This document shows positions 1 to 7,665 of a stretch of 39,249 bases of DNA, piece after piece (position 1 is the first letter of the stretch; every line of letters starts with the position of its first letter). Source of the DNA: G020348385 sp964580235. GTDB lineage: Bacteria; Acidobacteriota; Aminicenantia; Aminicenantales; Aminicenantaceae. The translations under genes and the position numbers were made by a program. The notes below the pieces were generated by a model. The model did not search any database and was not told the origin of the DNA. It saw only the letters and a list, made by a program, of their open reading frames with translations. The stretch spans positions 1-39,249 of the forward strand of contig CAZOJY010000022.1 of assembly GCA_964580235.1 (NCBI GenBank), given 5' to 3'.

Positions 1-62
1 ATTGATTCTGTTTATGTTGAAAGATGGCATCGGCCTTTTTTATGAATAGGTCAGGCTAATTA

Positions 63-389
63 TTAGGTTTTTTTCCGCAGGATTGTATGGGACTCTGTAA
101 TGCTTTGTGTGAGGACTTCGGATATCAAATCGTAAGCTTTAATGATGTTGGGATGAGATAATTTGTAAAAGATTTGAGTTCCCTCTCTTCTGGGAAGGAT
201 TAGTCCTTTTTCTCTGAGACGATGCAGATGTTGTGATAGGTTTGAGATATCAATTTGTGTTTTTTCCGAAAGTTTGGTCACAGAAAGCTCGCTTTCTCTT
301 AGTGTCTCTATGATGAGAAGTCTTTTCGGGTGGCCAAAAGTTTTGCAGACTTCAGCGTGCAGCTCATAATAGCGGTATGTTTTTTTCAT
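63..389 (-). CDS. ArsR-family winged-helix transcriptional regulator
   Basis: A 108-residue protein with the compact ArsR fold: an N-terminal stretch containing the typical 'FGHPKRLLI' helix, a recognition region around 'DISNLSQHLHRLREKGLI' and a wing around 'RREGTQIFYKLS'. Family members repress their own or neighbouring operons and release DNA on binding a metal or another signal. The metal-binding Cys pair of ArsR/SmtB (ELCVCDL type) is absent and only one Cys is visible, so the signal may not be a metal. It is the last gene of the minus-strand cytochrome run, 96 bases after the nonaheme cytochrome. An AAGG runs directly into the ATG, too close for a normal Shine-Dalgarno. The family assignment is strong; the ligand and targets are unknown. 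Confidence 0.85.
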   Translation of the reverse strand: MKKTYRYYELHAEVCKTFGHPKRLLIIETLRESELSVTKLSEKTQIDISNLSQHLHRLREKGLILPRREGTQIFYKLSHPNIIKAYDLISEVLTQSITESHTILRKKT

Positions 390-438
390 CCTTGTTATAT
401 ATACATAATTTTTCTTAAAAAAATCAAATTTAATTTTA

Positions 439-458
439 TACCCATCTGAACATGGGTA
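439..458. promoter_or_regulatory. Inverted repeat between the nonaheme cytochrome and the ArsR-type gene
   Basis: Perfect 7-base arms, TACCCAT and ATGGGTA, are separated by 6 bases. The repeat lies 27 bases after the cytochrome stop and about 50 bases before the regulator start, both on the minus strand. On the minus strand the right arm runs into a TATAAA sequence that could be a -10 element. An operator for the adjacent ArsR-type protein is the favoured reading. A weak terminator for the cytochrome operon is the alternative, although no T-run follows directly. Confidence 0.4.
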
Positions 459-485
459 ATACGATAATTTAGTAATTTAATTTGG

Positions 486-1724
486 TTACGGCTGCGTTTT
501 TTCCTCGATCTGTTTGATTTTGAGAAGGAGAGCCATGGCGAGGAGAAAAATGAAAATTGTTGCGATGATCAATCCTCGTTTCCGGAACTTGGCTTCTTTC
601 AAGGCTGCATCTCCTGCTTTTGTTACATCTGCGATGATAGAATCTCCTTCGCCAATTTTTTCTTCGATTTTATCCAGTGAGAAACTGTGGGTGAGATTCC
701 TGACTTGAATGAGAGCCGTGTGGGCTTCCTGGAGTCGAAATTTAGCCTCACTAACCTCGACCCCCTCCTTGTCTGCTCTTTCCAGCTTGCCCTCAGCGCT
801 GGCGATTTTTAACTTAAAGTCATCCAGTTTCTTTTTGATTGTGGCAGCTATCCCGTAGGCCTCGGAATCGGGATCATGGCATTCGATACACACGGCTCCT
901 TCTCCCGTACCGAGCATTTCGTCTGATGGCTTAACAATTTTGTGGTTCCCATGACAGGCTTCACACTCGGCTATCTCGAGTTCATCATAAGCGGCTTTGT
1001 GAGGGCTCTCAGAAAAAAGTTCACCTGCGCTGGGATGGCACTGACGGCAAACATAAAATATGGACGTTACTTCAGGCGGAGTGGCGCTGTGATTTCCGTG
1101 ACAGTCGTTGCATACGGGGGCAGAAAGGTCTTTTTTCTCAAAAAGCGCATTGGCATGGACACTTTGGCTGTAGTCTTCAACCTGCGAGACAGAAATTCCA
1201 TAATCCTGCATGTAATCTTTGTCTGCATGGCACTTTCCACACGTGTCAGGGATATTCCAAGGGAATGTCAATGATTTTGGATGGGATGACTCCAGAATTC
1301 CATGAATTCCATGACAATCCGTACAGACAGCACCTTTTGTATCGCCCTCTTTTAAAAGTTGACCATGCTGACTCGTCCAGAAGGATTCCAGTTGGTCAAT
1401 GCGCAAACTCGGATTAAAGTTGCGCATATATCGAGAATCAGAGTGGCATGATCCACAAAATTCGGGGATGTCTTTTCTGGAAGGAGCACCCTTAAAAGAA
1501 TCATCTTTGGCGTCGATATCTTCCAGCTCAGGATTTCCACCGTGACAACTGGCGCAGGTAAGACCATATTTCTGGTGAATGTCCTTCTGGAAAGCTTCAG
1601 CAGGTGTTTTGAGTGCGTTCTCCAGCTCTTTATGACAGTTGATGCACCCATCTGCTTGAATATTTAACGGTGCCAAAAAGGCAAGAAAAAGGAAAATAAA
1701 CAGAACAAACATAGATTTATTCAT
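486..1724 (-). CDS. Nonaheme c-type cytochrome with C-terminal membrane anchor
   Basis: The 412-residue protein has an N-terminal signal peptide and nine CXXCH motifs: CINCH, CASCH, CGSCH, CTDCH, CGKCH, CNDCH, CRQCH, CEACH and CIECH, the first at residue 27. All lie in the N-terminal two thirds. A charged helical, coiled-coil-like region (about 295-375) and one hydrophobic helix near the C terminus (about 385-403) follow, so the heme domain faces the periplasm and is tail-anchored. The gene lies 17 bases after cytochrome b, so it is probably the electron-accepting subunit of the bc-type complex, in the place of cytochrome f or c1 (inference). The helical tail resembles helical segments in the 18-heme cytochrome of the same operon. 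I do not recognise a named ortholog. Confidence 0.85.
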   Translation of the reverse strand: MNKSMFVLFIFLFLAFLAPLNIQADGCINCHKELENALKTPAEAFQKDIHQKYGLTCASCHGGNPELEDIDAKDDSFKGAPSRKDIPEFCGSCHSDSRYMRNFNPSLRIDQLESFWTSQHGQLLKEGDTKGAVCTDCHGIHGILESSHPKSLTFPWNIPDTCGKCHADKDYMQDYGISVSQVEDYSQSVHANALFEKKDLSAPVCNDCHGNHSATPPEVTSIFYVCRQCHPSAGELFSESPHKAAYDELEIAECEACHGNHKIVKPSDEMLGTGEGAVCIECHDPDSEAYGIAATIKKKLDDFKLKIASAEGKLERADKEGVEVSEAKFRLQEAHTALIQVRNLTHSFSLDKIEEKIGEGDSIIADVTKAGDAALKEAKFRKRGLIIATIFIFLLAMALLLKIKQIEEKTQP

Positions 1725-1741
1725 TTCTTTTTTTCATACTC

Positions 1742-2821
1742 TTAAAGATTTGGATGCAAATATGTCAAAGCAGTCATGACGATAATATAAGCCAGGATTA
1801 TCAGTCCAATGAGTGAAAATGCCGGACTTTTTATCTCTCTGATGGCTCTTCGATCCAGGTAAGGGACGAGCATCCAGAACAGCCCACCGACCATGAAACC
1901 TAAGATGGCAAGAATCTCTCCCTCAAAAAACAGAACATGAGCCGGGATAATTTTTAAGGTGGTGAACATGAACGTAAAATACCACTCGGGTTTTATTCCC
2001 AGGGGTGTGGTGGCGAATATATCCGCTTTTTTTCCGAGTTCCCAGGGAAAAAACACACATAAAACTCCGATGAGTGTAAAAATGAGCATCCATCCGAGAG
2101 AATCTTTGAGAATGAAATTCGGAAAAAAAGGGACCTCTTTGACTCGATCTTCAGGAAGTCCGATAGGTTTACTCATCCCCAGTATTTGAACCAGCAGGAT
2201 ATGCAATCCCATGAATATCACGGTGAATATCGGGAGGACGGCGATATGGAGCCAGAAAAACCTCGTGATCGTGGCGCCTGAAACGTCTGGGCCGCCGAGA
2301 ATGAATGTTTTGAGTGATTTTCCTATCAAGGGGAGGGAGCCTGCGATATCTGTGCCCACTCGAGTAGCGAAAAAAGAAAGTTCGTTCCAGGGCAGTAAGT
2401 ATCCGCTGAAACCGAAGGCCATGAAGATCAGCAGGAGAAAGAATCCTGTAATCCAGGTTAATTCCCGCGGAGATCGGTAGGCTTTCAAGAAAAAGGTGCT
2501 GAACATATGGACGAATATGACACCGATTAAAATGTTGGCTGTCCAGCTGTGGACTGAACGGATGAGCCATCCGAATTTCACCTGGCTCATGATGAACTGG
2601 ATACTCTCATAGCTAGAGTCTATCGTGGGCTTATAATACAGCAGGAGGAGAATCCCTGTAATCACCTGGATGATGAAAAGGAATAAACAGATCCCGCCAA
2701 AATAATACCAGATTGCATGCTTGTGTTCTGGGACTTTCTTTTTTTTGGCAAATTTTGCCATGCCGGATAGAAGAAACCGGGAATCCAGATAGGCATAAAT
2801 TTGTTGTCCTAGTTTTTTCAT
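1742..2821 (-). CDS. Cytochrome b subunit of a bc-type complex (b6 and subunit IV fused)
   Basis: This 359-residue integral membrane protein carries the bis-histidine b-heme ligands: His91 and His105 in one helix ('SVHSW' and 'FVHMF'), His192 and His207 in another. The H-x13-H and H-x14-H spacing is that of cytochrome b6. The Qo-site PEWY motif is at residues 278-281. About eight membrane helices are expected, so it covers both b6 and subunit IV. Where b6 has the cysteine that binds the extra c-type heme ('YCLGG'), this protein has 'YYFGG', so that heme is probably missing. It oxidises quinol with the Rieske protein encoded just upstream, whose stop precedes this ATG by one base. Heme propionate, quinone type and subunit number cannot be read from sequence. 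Confidence 0.93.
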   Translation of the reverse strand: MKKLGQQIYAYLDSRFLLSGMAKFAKKKKVPEHKHAIWYYFGGICLFLFIIQVITGILLLLYYKPTIDSSYESIQFIMSQVKFGWLIRSVHSWTANILIGVIFVHMFSTFFLKAYRSPRELTWITGFFLLLIFMAFGFSGYLLPWNELSFFATRVGTDIAGSLPLIGKSLKTFILGGPDVSGATITRFFWLHIAVLPIFTVIFMGLHILLVQILGMSKPIGLPEDRVKEVPFFPNFILKDSLGWMLIFTLIGVLCVFFPWELGKKADIFATTPLGIKPEWYFTFMFTTLKIIPAHVLFFEGEILAILGFMVGGLFWMLVPYLDRRAIREIKSPAFSLIGLIILAYIIVMTALTYLHPNL

Positions 2822-2822
2822 A

Positions 2823-3248
2823 TTAACTCAGTTTTGATACGATGATGTCTTCACCGACGGTTTTCGCTTCCAATGCTTCTAAAGGAGCAGGCGGGGGGCC
2901 GGAGAGGACATTGCCGTTAAGATCGAATTTGCCGTTGTGACAGGGGCAGAACAGTATCTCGGAATCGCTCTCGTAGACAACAGTACAGGTGAGATGAGTA
3001 CAGGTGGCCACAAAGGCTCTCAGTTCTCCCTCTGACGTATTGATGAGTATTCCAGGTGCTGAGCCAAACTTGAAAATTTTTGACGTATTCGGAGCAAGCT
3101 CCCCGATTTTTGCCACTTGAATGCTGCTGACTCCGGCTTCGGGTTGTTTCGGAGGAATTAAATATCGAATAACGGGATAGAGAAGAGAAGCGATGGTTCC
3201 GATGAGGCTTCCTCCCAGAAAAAAATGGATGAAATTTCGTCTTCTCAT
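2823..3248 (-). CDS. Rieske [2Fe-2S] iron-sulfur protein
   Basis: The 141-residue protein starts with a twin-arginine sequence (RRRNF) and a hydrophobic helix, the usual TAT-dependent N-terminal anchor of Rieske subunits. The cluster motifs are CTHLTC (Cys83, His85, with Cys88 for the disulfide) and CPCHNG (Cys101, Cys103, His104), followed by a 'SGPPPAP' Pro loop. It takes the first electron from quinol at the Qo site and passes it to a c-type cytochrome. Its start overlaps the stop of the 18-heme cytochrome gene by four bases (ATGA), and cytochrome b follows directly, so translation of the three is probably coupled. Confidence 0.95.
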   Translation of the reverse strand: MRRRNFIHFFLGGSLIGTIASLLYPVIRYLIPPKQPEAGVSSIQVAKIGELAPNTSKIFKFGSAPGILINTSEGELRAFVATCTHLTCTVVYESDSEILFCPCHNGKFDLNGNVLSGPPPAPLEALEAKTVGEDIIVSKLS

Positions 3249-5272
3249 TTTGTGATTTTTCCTATAGATTCTATCTTTTTTTTGAGCTTTGTCAACACAT
3301 CTTCGAAAAACATGAAATTATGCACTCCCGAACTCCCATCCAGCTTAATCTTTTGAATGGTTTTTTCTGTTTCTAGGGCAATATTCTTTTCCTCGGTGTT
3401 CAGTTCCATTTTATTTAGTTTTTTTAAGGAGGATTCGATTGACAGGGCTTGATCTTTCACAAAATTTTGCCATTCATCGAAAATATCCGCATAGTCCTCA
3501 TCATGACAGTCAAGACATTTCCCTTTGTTGGGACGGAAAATTTTATCCTCTCCGCTCAGGTGACAATCCGTACATTCGACTTCCGCTTCCGCCATTATGT
3601 CTTTTGGGATTTCCTGACCGGCCGTGATCCCGCCCTGGTAAAAAGACTGCTGCAATCGATGGCAGCTCCCGCAGTCTATTTTCGTATCTTTATGGTGGCA
3701 GGTTGCACAGCTTTGTTTTGTGGCGATGAATTCTCCGTGTTTTCGAACGTTTGAGTGGCATGTCGAACAATCGATCTTCTGTTCGATCAGATGTTTTTTG
3801 TGCGGAAAGGTCAAACCAAAAATTGTGGTGTTGATCTCTTCAATCCCGGCATGGCAGTTCGCACATTGTGTCGGAACTTCTGCTGAAACGGTTGTGATTT
3901 TCTCTGGTTTATAGGAGGATTTAATACTTGCAAGAGCCTCGAGGATTTTTTTATATGCCGTCATCAGCAGCTGCTGCGAAAAGGATATGTTGTGAACTGC
4001 CTTTCCGTTTTTGACGATTTCCATGTCAAACAACGCCTCATCCAGTTGGGCCTGTGCTTTGTTCTTATTTGCATGCTGGGTCAGCCGGATTTCCCGGCTG
4101 GCTTTTTGATAGATTGCCTGCATTTGCCTCAGTTTTTTGTCTGTGGAGATTTCCCAATCTTTTAAGATTCTGGAAAAGCCCTTCCCATGGCATGACTCAC
4201 AGGCCTTCCCCTGGGATACCATTGTGCTCCCAGCTATCATATCTTCTGGGCCCTTTGTTTCATGAAAAATATGGCATCCCTTGCAGCTCAGCCCTTTTTC
4301 CATCATGATGTTGGGCATCGGGTGTGAAATTCCTTTGGCTCCCTCACCCGAGTAAAGAATTTTTTGGGCTTTGTGAAAGTCCACATGACAGGTTTGACAG
4401 TCTGCAATGGCCTCGATATCTTTGATAATTTTGTGCTGGATTTCCATGTGGCACTGATTGCACTCAATTTTATGGGAAGATATATGCTCGGTGTGAATCA
4501 GGTCTGTATCATCGAATTTGCTGAGTCTATCCAGTTCCCCATGACATTTAAAGCAGTTTTCACGGGGGACCTCTCCGTCCCCAAGGATGGTGTTGCTGTG
4601 GCATTTGTCACATGCAAAATTATTCTCGAAGACTATGGAATGGTTGAAACGCAAGCCTTCTTTTCCGACGAGGTTCTCCTTTCTATGGCAGTGGGAACAA
4701 TCGTCTATTTTTGGGTAATGCTCACTTTCCTTGAAATGACAGATAAAACAGGTGCTTTCGGTTACCGTGATGTGCTCCCCCTGGACGATTTGGGAATGAC
4801 AGCTTGTGCATTGAAGTTTCTTGCCTCGTTTCAAGTCTGATAAATGGATTTTGTGGTCAAAGGTCACTTTTTTAAACTGCACGGGGCCTTCCAGCAGCCT
4901 TTTTTTGTGGCAGCCCTCTCTGAGGCAGGTTTCGTCGCGAATTTCAGCCCAGGGTTTGGACTTGACGTAGAGCTTCGTCCAGTAACGCCCCACCATGACA
5001 AGCCCCTCTATTTTTTTTCTCAACTTCGAACGGATACCGCCACTCGGAGGGTAATGGCATTCGCTGCATTCAAATTGGCTGTGGGAGGAAGTTTTCCAGC
5101 TCTGGAAAAAAGGCTTCATGTAGTGACAGGCAGAACAAAACTGGGATTGGGATGTGTATTCTACGGCCAAAACAGTAAGGATTAAAAAGAACCCAAAAAT
5201 ACCCACAGTTATGATCAAACGTTTCCTGCGTTTTTTGCTCTTCTGTTTTTTTGAGATTTTTTTCTGCTCCAT
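3245..5272 (-). CDS. Large membrane-anchored cytochrome with 18 heme sites and a NapC/NrfH-like start
   Basis: A 675-residue protein with one N-terminal membrane helix (about 18-38) and then 17 CXXCH motifs plus one CX4CH (Cys116-Cys121-His122). The first motif is CSACHYM (residues 46-52), the second at Cys69, and the spacing resembles the NapC/NirT/NrfH quinol dehydrogenase domain. Two helical modules with a 'VHN' motif occur around residues 445 and 640. They recall the helical C-terminal part of pentaheme nitrite reductases and suggest internal duplication. The gene is first in a tight cluster with Rieske and cytochrome b (four-base overlap), so it probably belongs to the bc-type complex as a long periplasmic wire. 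It may instead be two fused cytochromes. No CXXCK catalytic site is present, so nitrite reductase activity is not supported. Confidence 0.85.
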   Translation of the reverse strand: MEQKKISKKQKSKKRRKRLIITVGIFGFFLILTVLAVEYTSQSQFCSACHYMKPFFQSWKTSSHSQFECSECHYPPSGGIRSKLRKKIEGLVMVGRYWTKLYVKSKPWAEIRDETCLREGCHKKRLLEGPVQFKKVTFDHKIHLSDLKRGKKLQCTSCHSQIVQGEHITVTESTCFICHFKESEHYPKIDDCSHCHRKENLVGKEGLRFNHSIVFENNFACDKCHSNTILGDGEVPRENCFKCHGELDRLSKFDDTDLIHTEHISSHKIECNQCHMEIQHKIIKDIEAIADCQTCHVDFHKAQKILYSGEGAKGISHPMPNIMMEKGLSCKGCHIFHETKGPEDMIAGSTMVSQGKACESCHGKGFSRILKDWEISTDKKLRQMQAIYQKASREIRLTQHANKNKAQAQLDEALFDMEIVKNGKAVHNISFSQQLLMTAYKKILEALASIKSSYKPEKITTVSAEVPTQCANCHAGIEEINTTIFGLTFPHKKHLIEQKIDCSTCHSNVRKHGEFIATKQSCATCHHKDTKIDCGSCHRLQQSFYQGGITAGQEIPKDIMAEAEVECTDCHLSGEDKIFRPNKGKCLDCHDEDYADIFDEWQNFVKDQALSIESSLKKLNKMELNTEEKNIALETEKTIQKIKLDGSSGVHNFMFFEDVLTKLKKKIESIGKITK

Positions 5273-5327
5273 CTTCTGTTTTTCTATCTTGATTTGATCT
5301 TATTTATGTCAGGATCATCCTTGAGCG

Positions 5328-6146
5328 TCAGGCATAGCTGTGCAGTCCGGCCAGAAGGTAGTTCACGCCGAAGTATGTAAACAGGGCGGCTAAGAAACCT
5401 ATGATGGCAATAAGAGCAGATCGGCGCCCCTTCCATCCCATCACGATTCTGGTATGAAGATACAGGGCGAACACAAACCAACTGATCAGGCTCCATGTTT
5501 CTTTTGGGTCCCAGCTCCAGTAGGTCCCCCAAGCCTTGTAGGCCCAGACCATTCCGAATACCAGGCCTCCGAGAGTGAACAGCGGAAAACCCACAGCAAC
5601 ACAGCGGTAGGAGATGGAGTCGAGTTTTTCAGAAGAAAGGGCAGATTCTTTAGCGATTCCTCTTTTTTCTCTGGAGTCGGCCACAAGATACATGAGGCTT
5701 GTGATAAATGCCACAGCAAAGAAAGCCTCACCCAGCAGTGTCACCGAAACGTGGAGCCACAGCCAATAACTCTGAAGAGCCGGGACAAGAGGGGTGGCTT
5801 CTTTGGGCATCAAAGGTGAGGATGCAAGCGCCATAATGCCAATGATGATCAGCATCATATAGGGTCCGGCCTTCCGGATCTTGTACTTGTACTCGGTGAT
5901 GATGTAGGCCAGAACCCCGGACCAGGCAAGAAAGGAGAGAGATTCATACATGTTGGTGAAAGGGGCATGACCGCTTTCGATTGTCCTCCAGATTAAAGCC
6001 AGCGTGTGGATAAAAAATCCGATCGTTGTTACAGATAAGCCCGCTTTGGCCGGGCTTTCTTTTTTTGAAAATAAAAAGACTAAGTAAAAAAAAGCCGCAG
6101 CGATATAAAAAATAAAAGTGATAAGAAATAGAGTTGATTCGCTCAT
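5328..6146 (-). CDS. ccsA: Cytochrome c biogenesis protein CcsA/ResC (System II heme handling)
   Basis: This 272-residue polytopic membrane protein carries the tryptophan-rich WWD motif, here 'WGTYWSWDPKETW' at about residues 206-218, that presents heme in System II cytochrome c synthetases. Conserved flanking histidines are visible (His132, His231, near-terminal His269). With ResB it moves heme across the membrane and attaches it to CXXCH motifs. Its ATG overlaps the last base of the resB stop codon and is preceded by a good AAGGAG site inside resB. Co-location with six cytochrome genes explains why a dedicated maturation pair is encoded here. Family symbols vary (ccsA, ccsB, resC). Confidence 0.93.
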   Translation of the reverse strand: MSESTLFLITFIFYIAAAFFYLVFLFSKKESPAKAGLSVTTIGFFIHTLALIWRTIESGHAPFTNMYESLSFLAWSGVLAYIITEYKYKIRKAGPYMMLIIIGIMALASSPLMPKEATPLVPALQSYWLWLHVSVTLLGEAFFAVAFITSLMYLVADSREKRGIAKESALSSEKLDSISYRCVAVGFPLFTLGGLVFGMVWAYKAWGTYWSWDPKETWSLISWFVFALYLHTRIVMGWKGRRSALIAIIGFLAALFTYFGVNYLLAGLHSYA

Positions 6147-7492
6147 TATGATCTCCTTAGGGATGTCATGATCCGCCTAAATTCCGACTCTAGAGCCAGT
6201 TTACTTTTTGCGGACCTTCCTGCTGAGATGATCTCGGTTTTTCCGTCGATTTCTTTCAGGATAAAGCGAATATCCTTTGTGGGCCAGTAGAAGGCCATAA
6301 ACAGCCCGATCATCAGAAGGGCACAACCGGCCCATATGAAATTCACACCGGGATCCTTGGACATCTGGATGCCGGAATACTGAGCGGCCTGGATATTTCT
6401 CAATTCGAATTTAAAATCCGTTTCCTCTTCGGAGTGCATTTGCGGAAAATCGGGAAATTTTGCAAATATCCAGCCCGAGGATATTTTGTTTTTGCCTCGA
6501 AAGACCTCGATAAAAACCGCAGGATTGTTGGGATCCAGGGAACGGGTCCGGACCTGATCCCCGTCGATGATAAAATCCGGGACGAATTGGAGAACCGTGA
6601 ATTCCAGGTTTTCTTCTTCCCAAACATCTTTTTCGCCGGGCCGGAGGAAGGCTTTTTTCTGGCGGGAGGGATCGGAATTTTTTGTGGCCCATACCTCAAG
6701 GGTGAGCTTCTCCCAATCCCACCCATAGGCGCTTTGATAAAAAACATGCCCTTTGTAGCTCAGAGGATGATTGACCTCGATAGTCTTAGTCAGGCGGGGA
6801 GACTCGTTTTCTATGATTGTGAGGGTGCTCTTCCAGTCTTTGATCCTTCCATCCGGGTAATATTCTATTTCGAATTTGTCCAGCTGGAGTTTGAAGTCGG
6901 TGTTAAGAACCGGAACGATTTCTCCTTCAGAGATGTTGATATTTGTTCGAAAACCGGTCATGCCGCTGATTATTCCTCCAACAAGGATGATCAGAAGCCC
7001 GAGATGGACCATATCGGAGCCAAAAATACCAAGGATTTTTTTTCGTGCCAAAAGATGGATCGAACCTTCCTTTCTTGCTTCTTTGACTCGATAATGACCG
7101 GATCGCAGGGCCTTTTTGAGTTCTTCTTTGCCTTTTTCCAGGCCCCATTTTTTTTTGAATCTTTCTTGAACTTTGGCTGCTAAAAGTGTTTTGGTTTCGA
7201 ATTCCAGATTGGGTTTGAATGCTCTTCTGAACTTGGGAGAAAGCCGGGTCAGTGTGCAGATCAAAATATTTAGAGAAAAAAGAAAAAGAAGGGCGATAAA
7301 CCACCAGGAATGATAGAGGTTCGTGAATTCAAGCCGTATCAGAAGTTCCGACAGCTGACCGTAGCGGGCGGCGTACTCCTCTGCACTTCTCAGTTGAGGG
7401 ATGAGGGTTCCGATCACAGAAGCGCTGGTGATGATGATAATCAAAAAAATGGCCAGCTTGACAGAACTTAAAAATCTCAATAATGATTTCAT
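6146..7492 (-). CDS. resB: ResB-type cytochrome c biogenesis protein (System II partner)
   Basis: The 448-residue protein shows the ResB architecture: a pair of membrane helices at the N terminus ('SVKLAIFLI...' and 'WWFIALLFLFSLNIL'), a third near residue 165, a large periplasmic beta-rich domain with 'HPLSYKGHVFYQS', and a last helix near residue 385 ('FIWAGCALLMIGLFMAFYWP'). ResB and CcsA together form the heme lyase of System II; ResB is thought to present the reduced apocytochrome. It is directly coupled to ccsA. No clear Shine-Dalgarno is seen before the ATG. A 173-base gap separates it from the HAO-like gene. Confidence 0.92.
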   Translation of the reverse strand: MKSLLRFLSSVKLAIFLIIIITSASVIGTLIPQLRSAEEYAARYGQLSELLIRLEFTNLYHSWWFIALLFLFSLNILICTLTRLSPKFRRAFKPNLEFETKTLLAAKVQERFKKKWGLEKGKEELKKALRSGHYRVKEARKEGSIHLLARKKILGIFGSDMVHLGLLIILVGGIISGMTGFRTNINISEGEIVPVLNTDFKLQLDKFEIEYYPDGRIKDWKSTLTIIENESPRLTKTIEVNHPLSYKGHVFYQSAYGWDWEKLTLEVWATKNSDPSRQKKAFLRPGEKDVWEEENLEFTVLQFVPDFIIDGDQVRTRSLDPNNPAVFIEVFRGKNKISSGWIFAKFPDFPQMHSEEETDFKFELRNIQAAQYSGIQMSKDPGVNFIWAGCALLMIGLFMAFYWPTKDIRFILKEIDGKTEIISAGRSAKSKLALESEFRRIMTSLRRS

Positions 7493-7600
7493 TTGTTTGA
7501 TATATTAGGGTATCTATAATAGCTATTAATAATAGAGGATTAAAAAGCTTTATGCAACGTTATTTTAACGGTTTGTGTAAGAGCAACGTAACCTGGGTTT

Positions 7601-7635
7601 TGAGTTACATCTGGACTTCTAATTTGAATAACTCA
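7601..7635. other. Inverted repeat in the gap between the HAO-like gene and resB
   Basis: TGAGTTA (7601-7607) and TAACTCA (7629-7635) form perfect 7-base arms with a 21-base loop. Flanking ACCT and AGGT could extend the stem with a bulge. There is no following T-run, so it is not a clear intrinsic terminator. It may fold in the transcript between the two genes, but its role is unknown. Nothing else is evident in the 173-base gap. Confidence 0.25.
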
Positions 7636-7665
7636 GGTGATCGCCGATTTTTTTTCTTTTCTATT

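Noticed and set aside
25..47. GC-rich stretch followed by T6 at the window start as a terminator of an upstream plus-strand gene
   Set aside because: The stem would be only about three G-C pairs with a bulge, and no upstream gene is visible to support it.
63..389. Arsenic resistance regulator
   Set aside because: The protein is ArsR-family in fold but lacks the metal-binding Cys pair and no ars genes adjoin it, so it is not evidence for arsenic metabolism.
3245..5272. Cytochrome c nitrite reductase (NrfA/NrfH) fusion
   Set aside because: The N terminus is NapC/NrfH-like, but there is no CXXCK catalytic heme motif and the heme count far exceeds NrfHA.
6434..7183. 249-codon open frame on the plus strand across resB
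   Set aside because: It is antisense to a clear resB gene, has no family signature and follows from codon bias; treated as a shadow.
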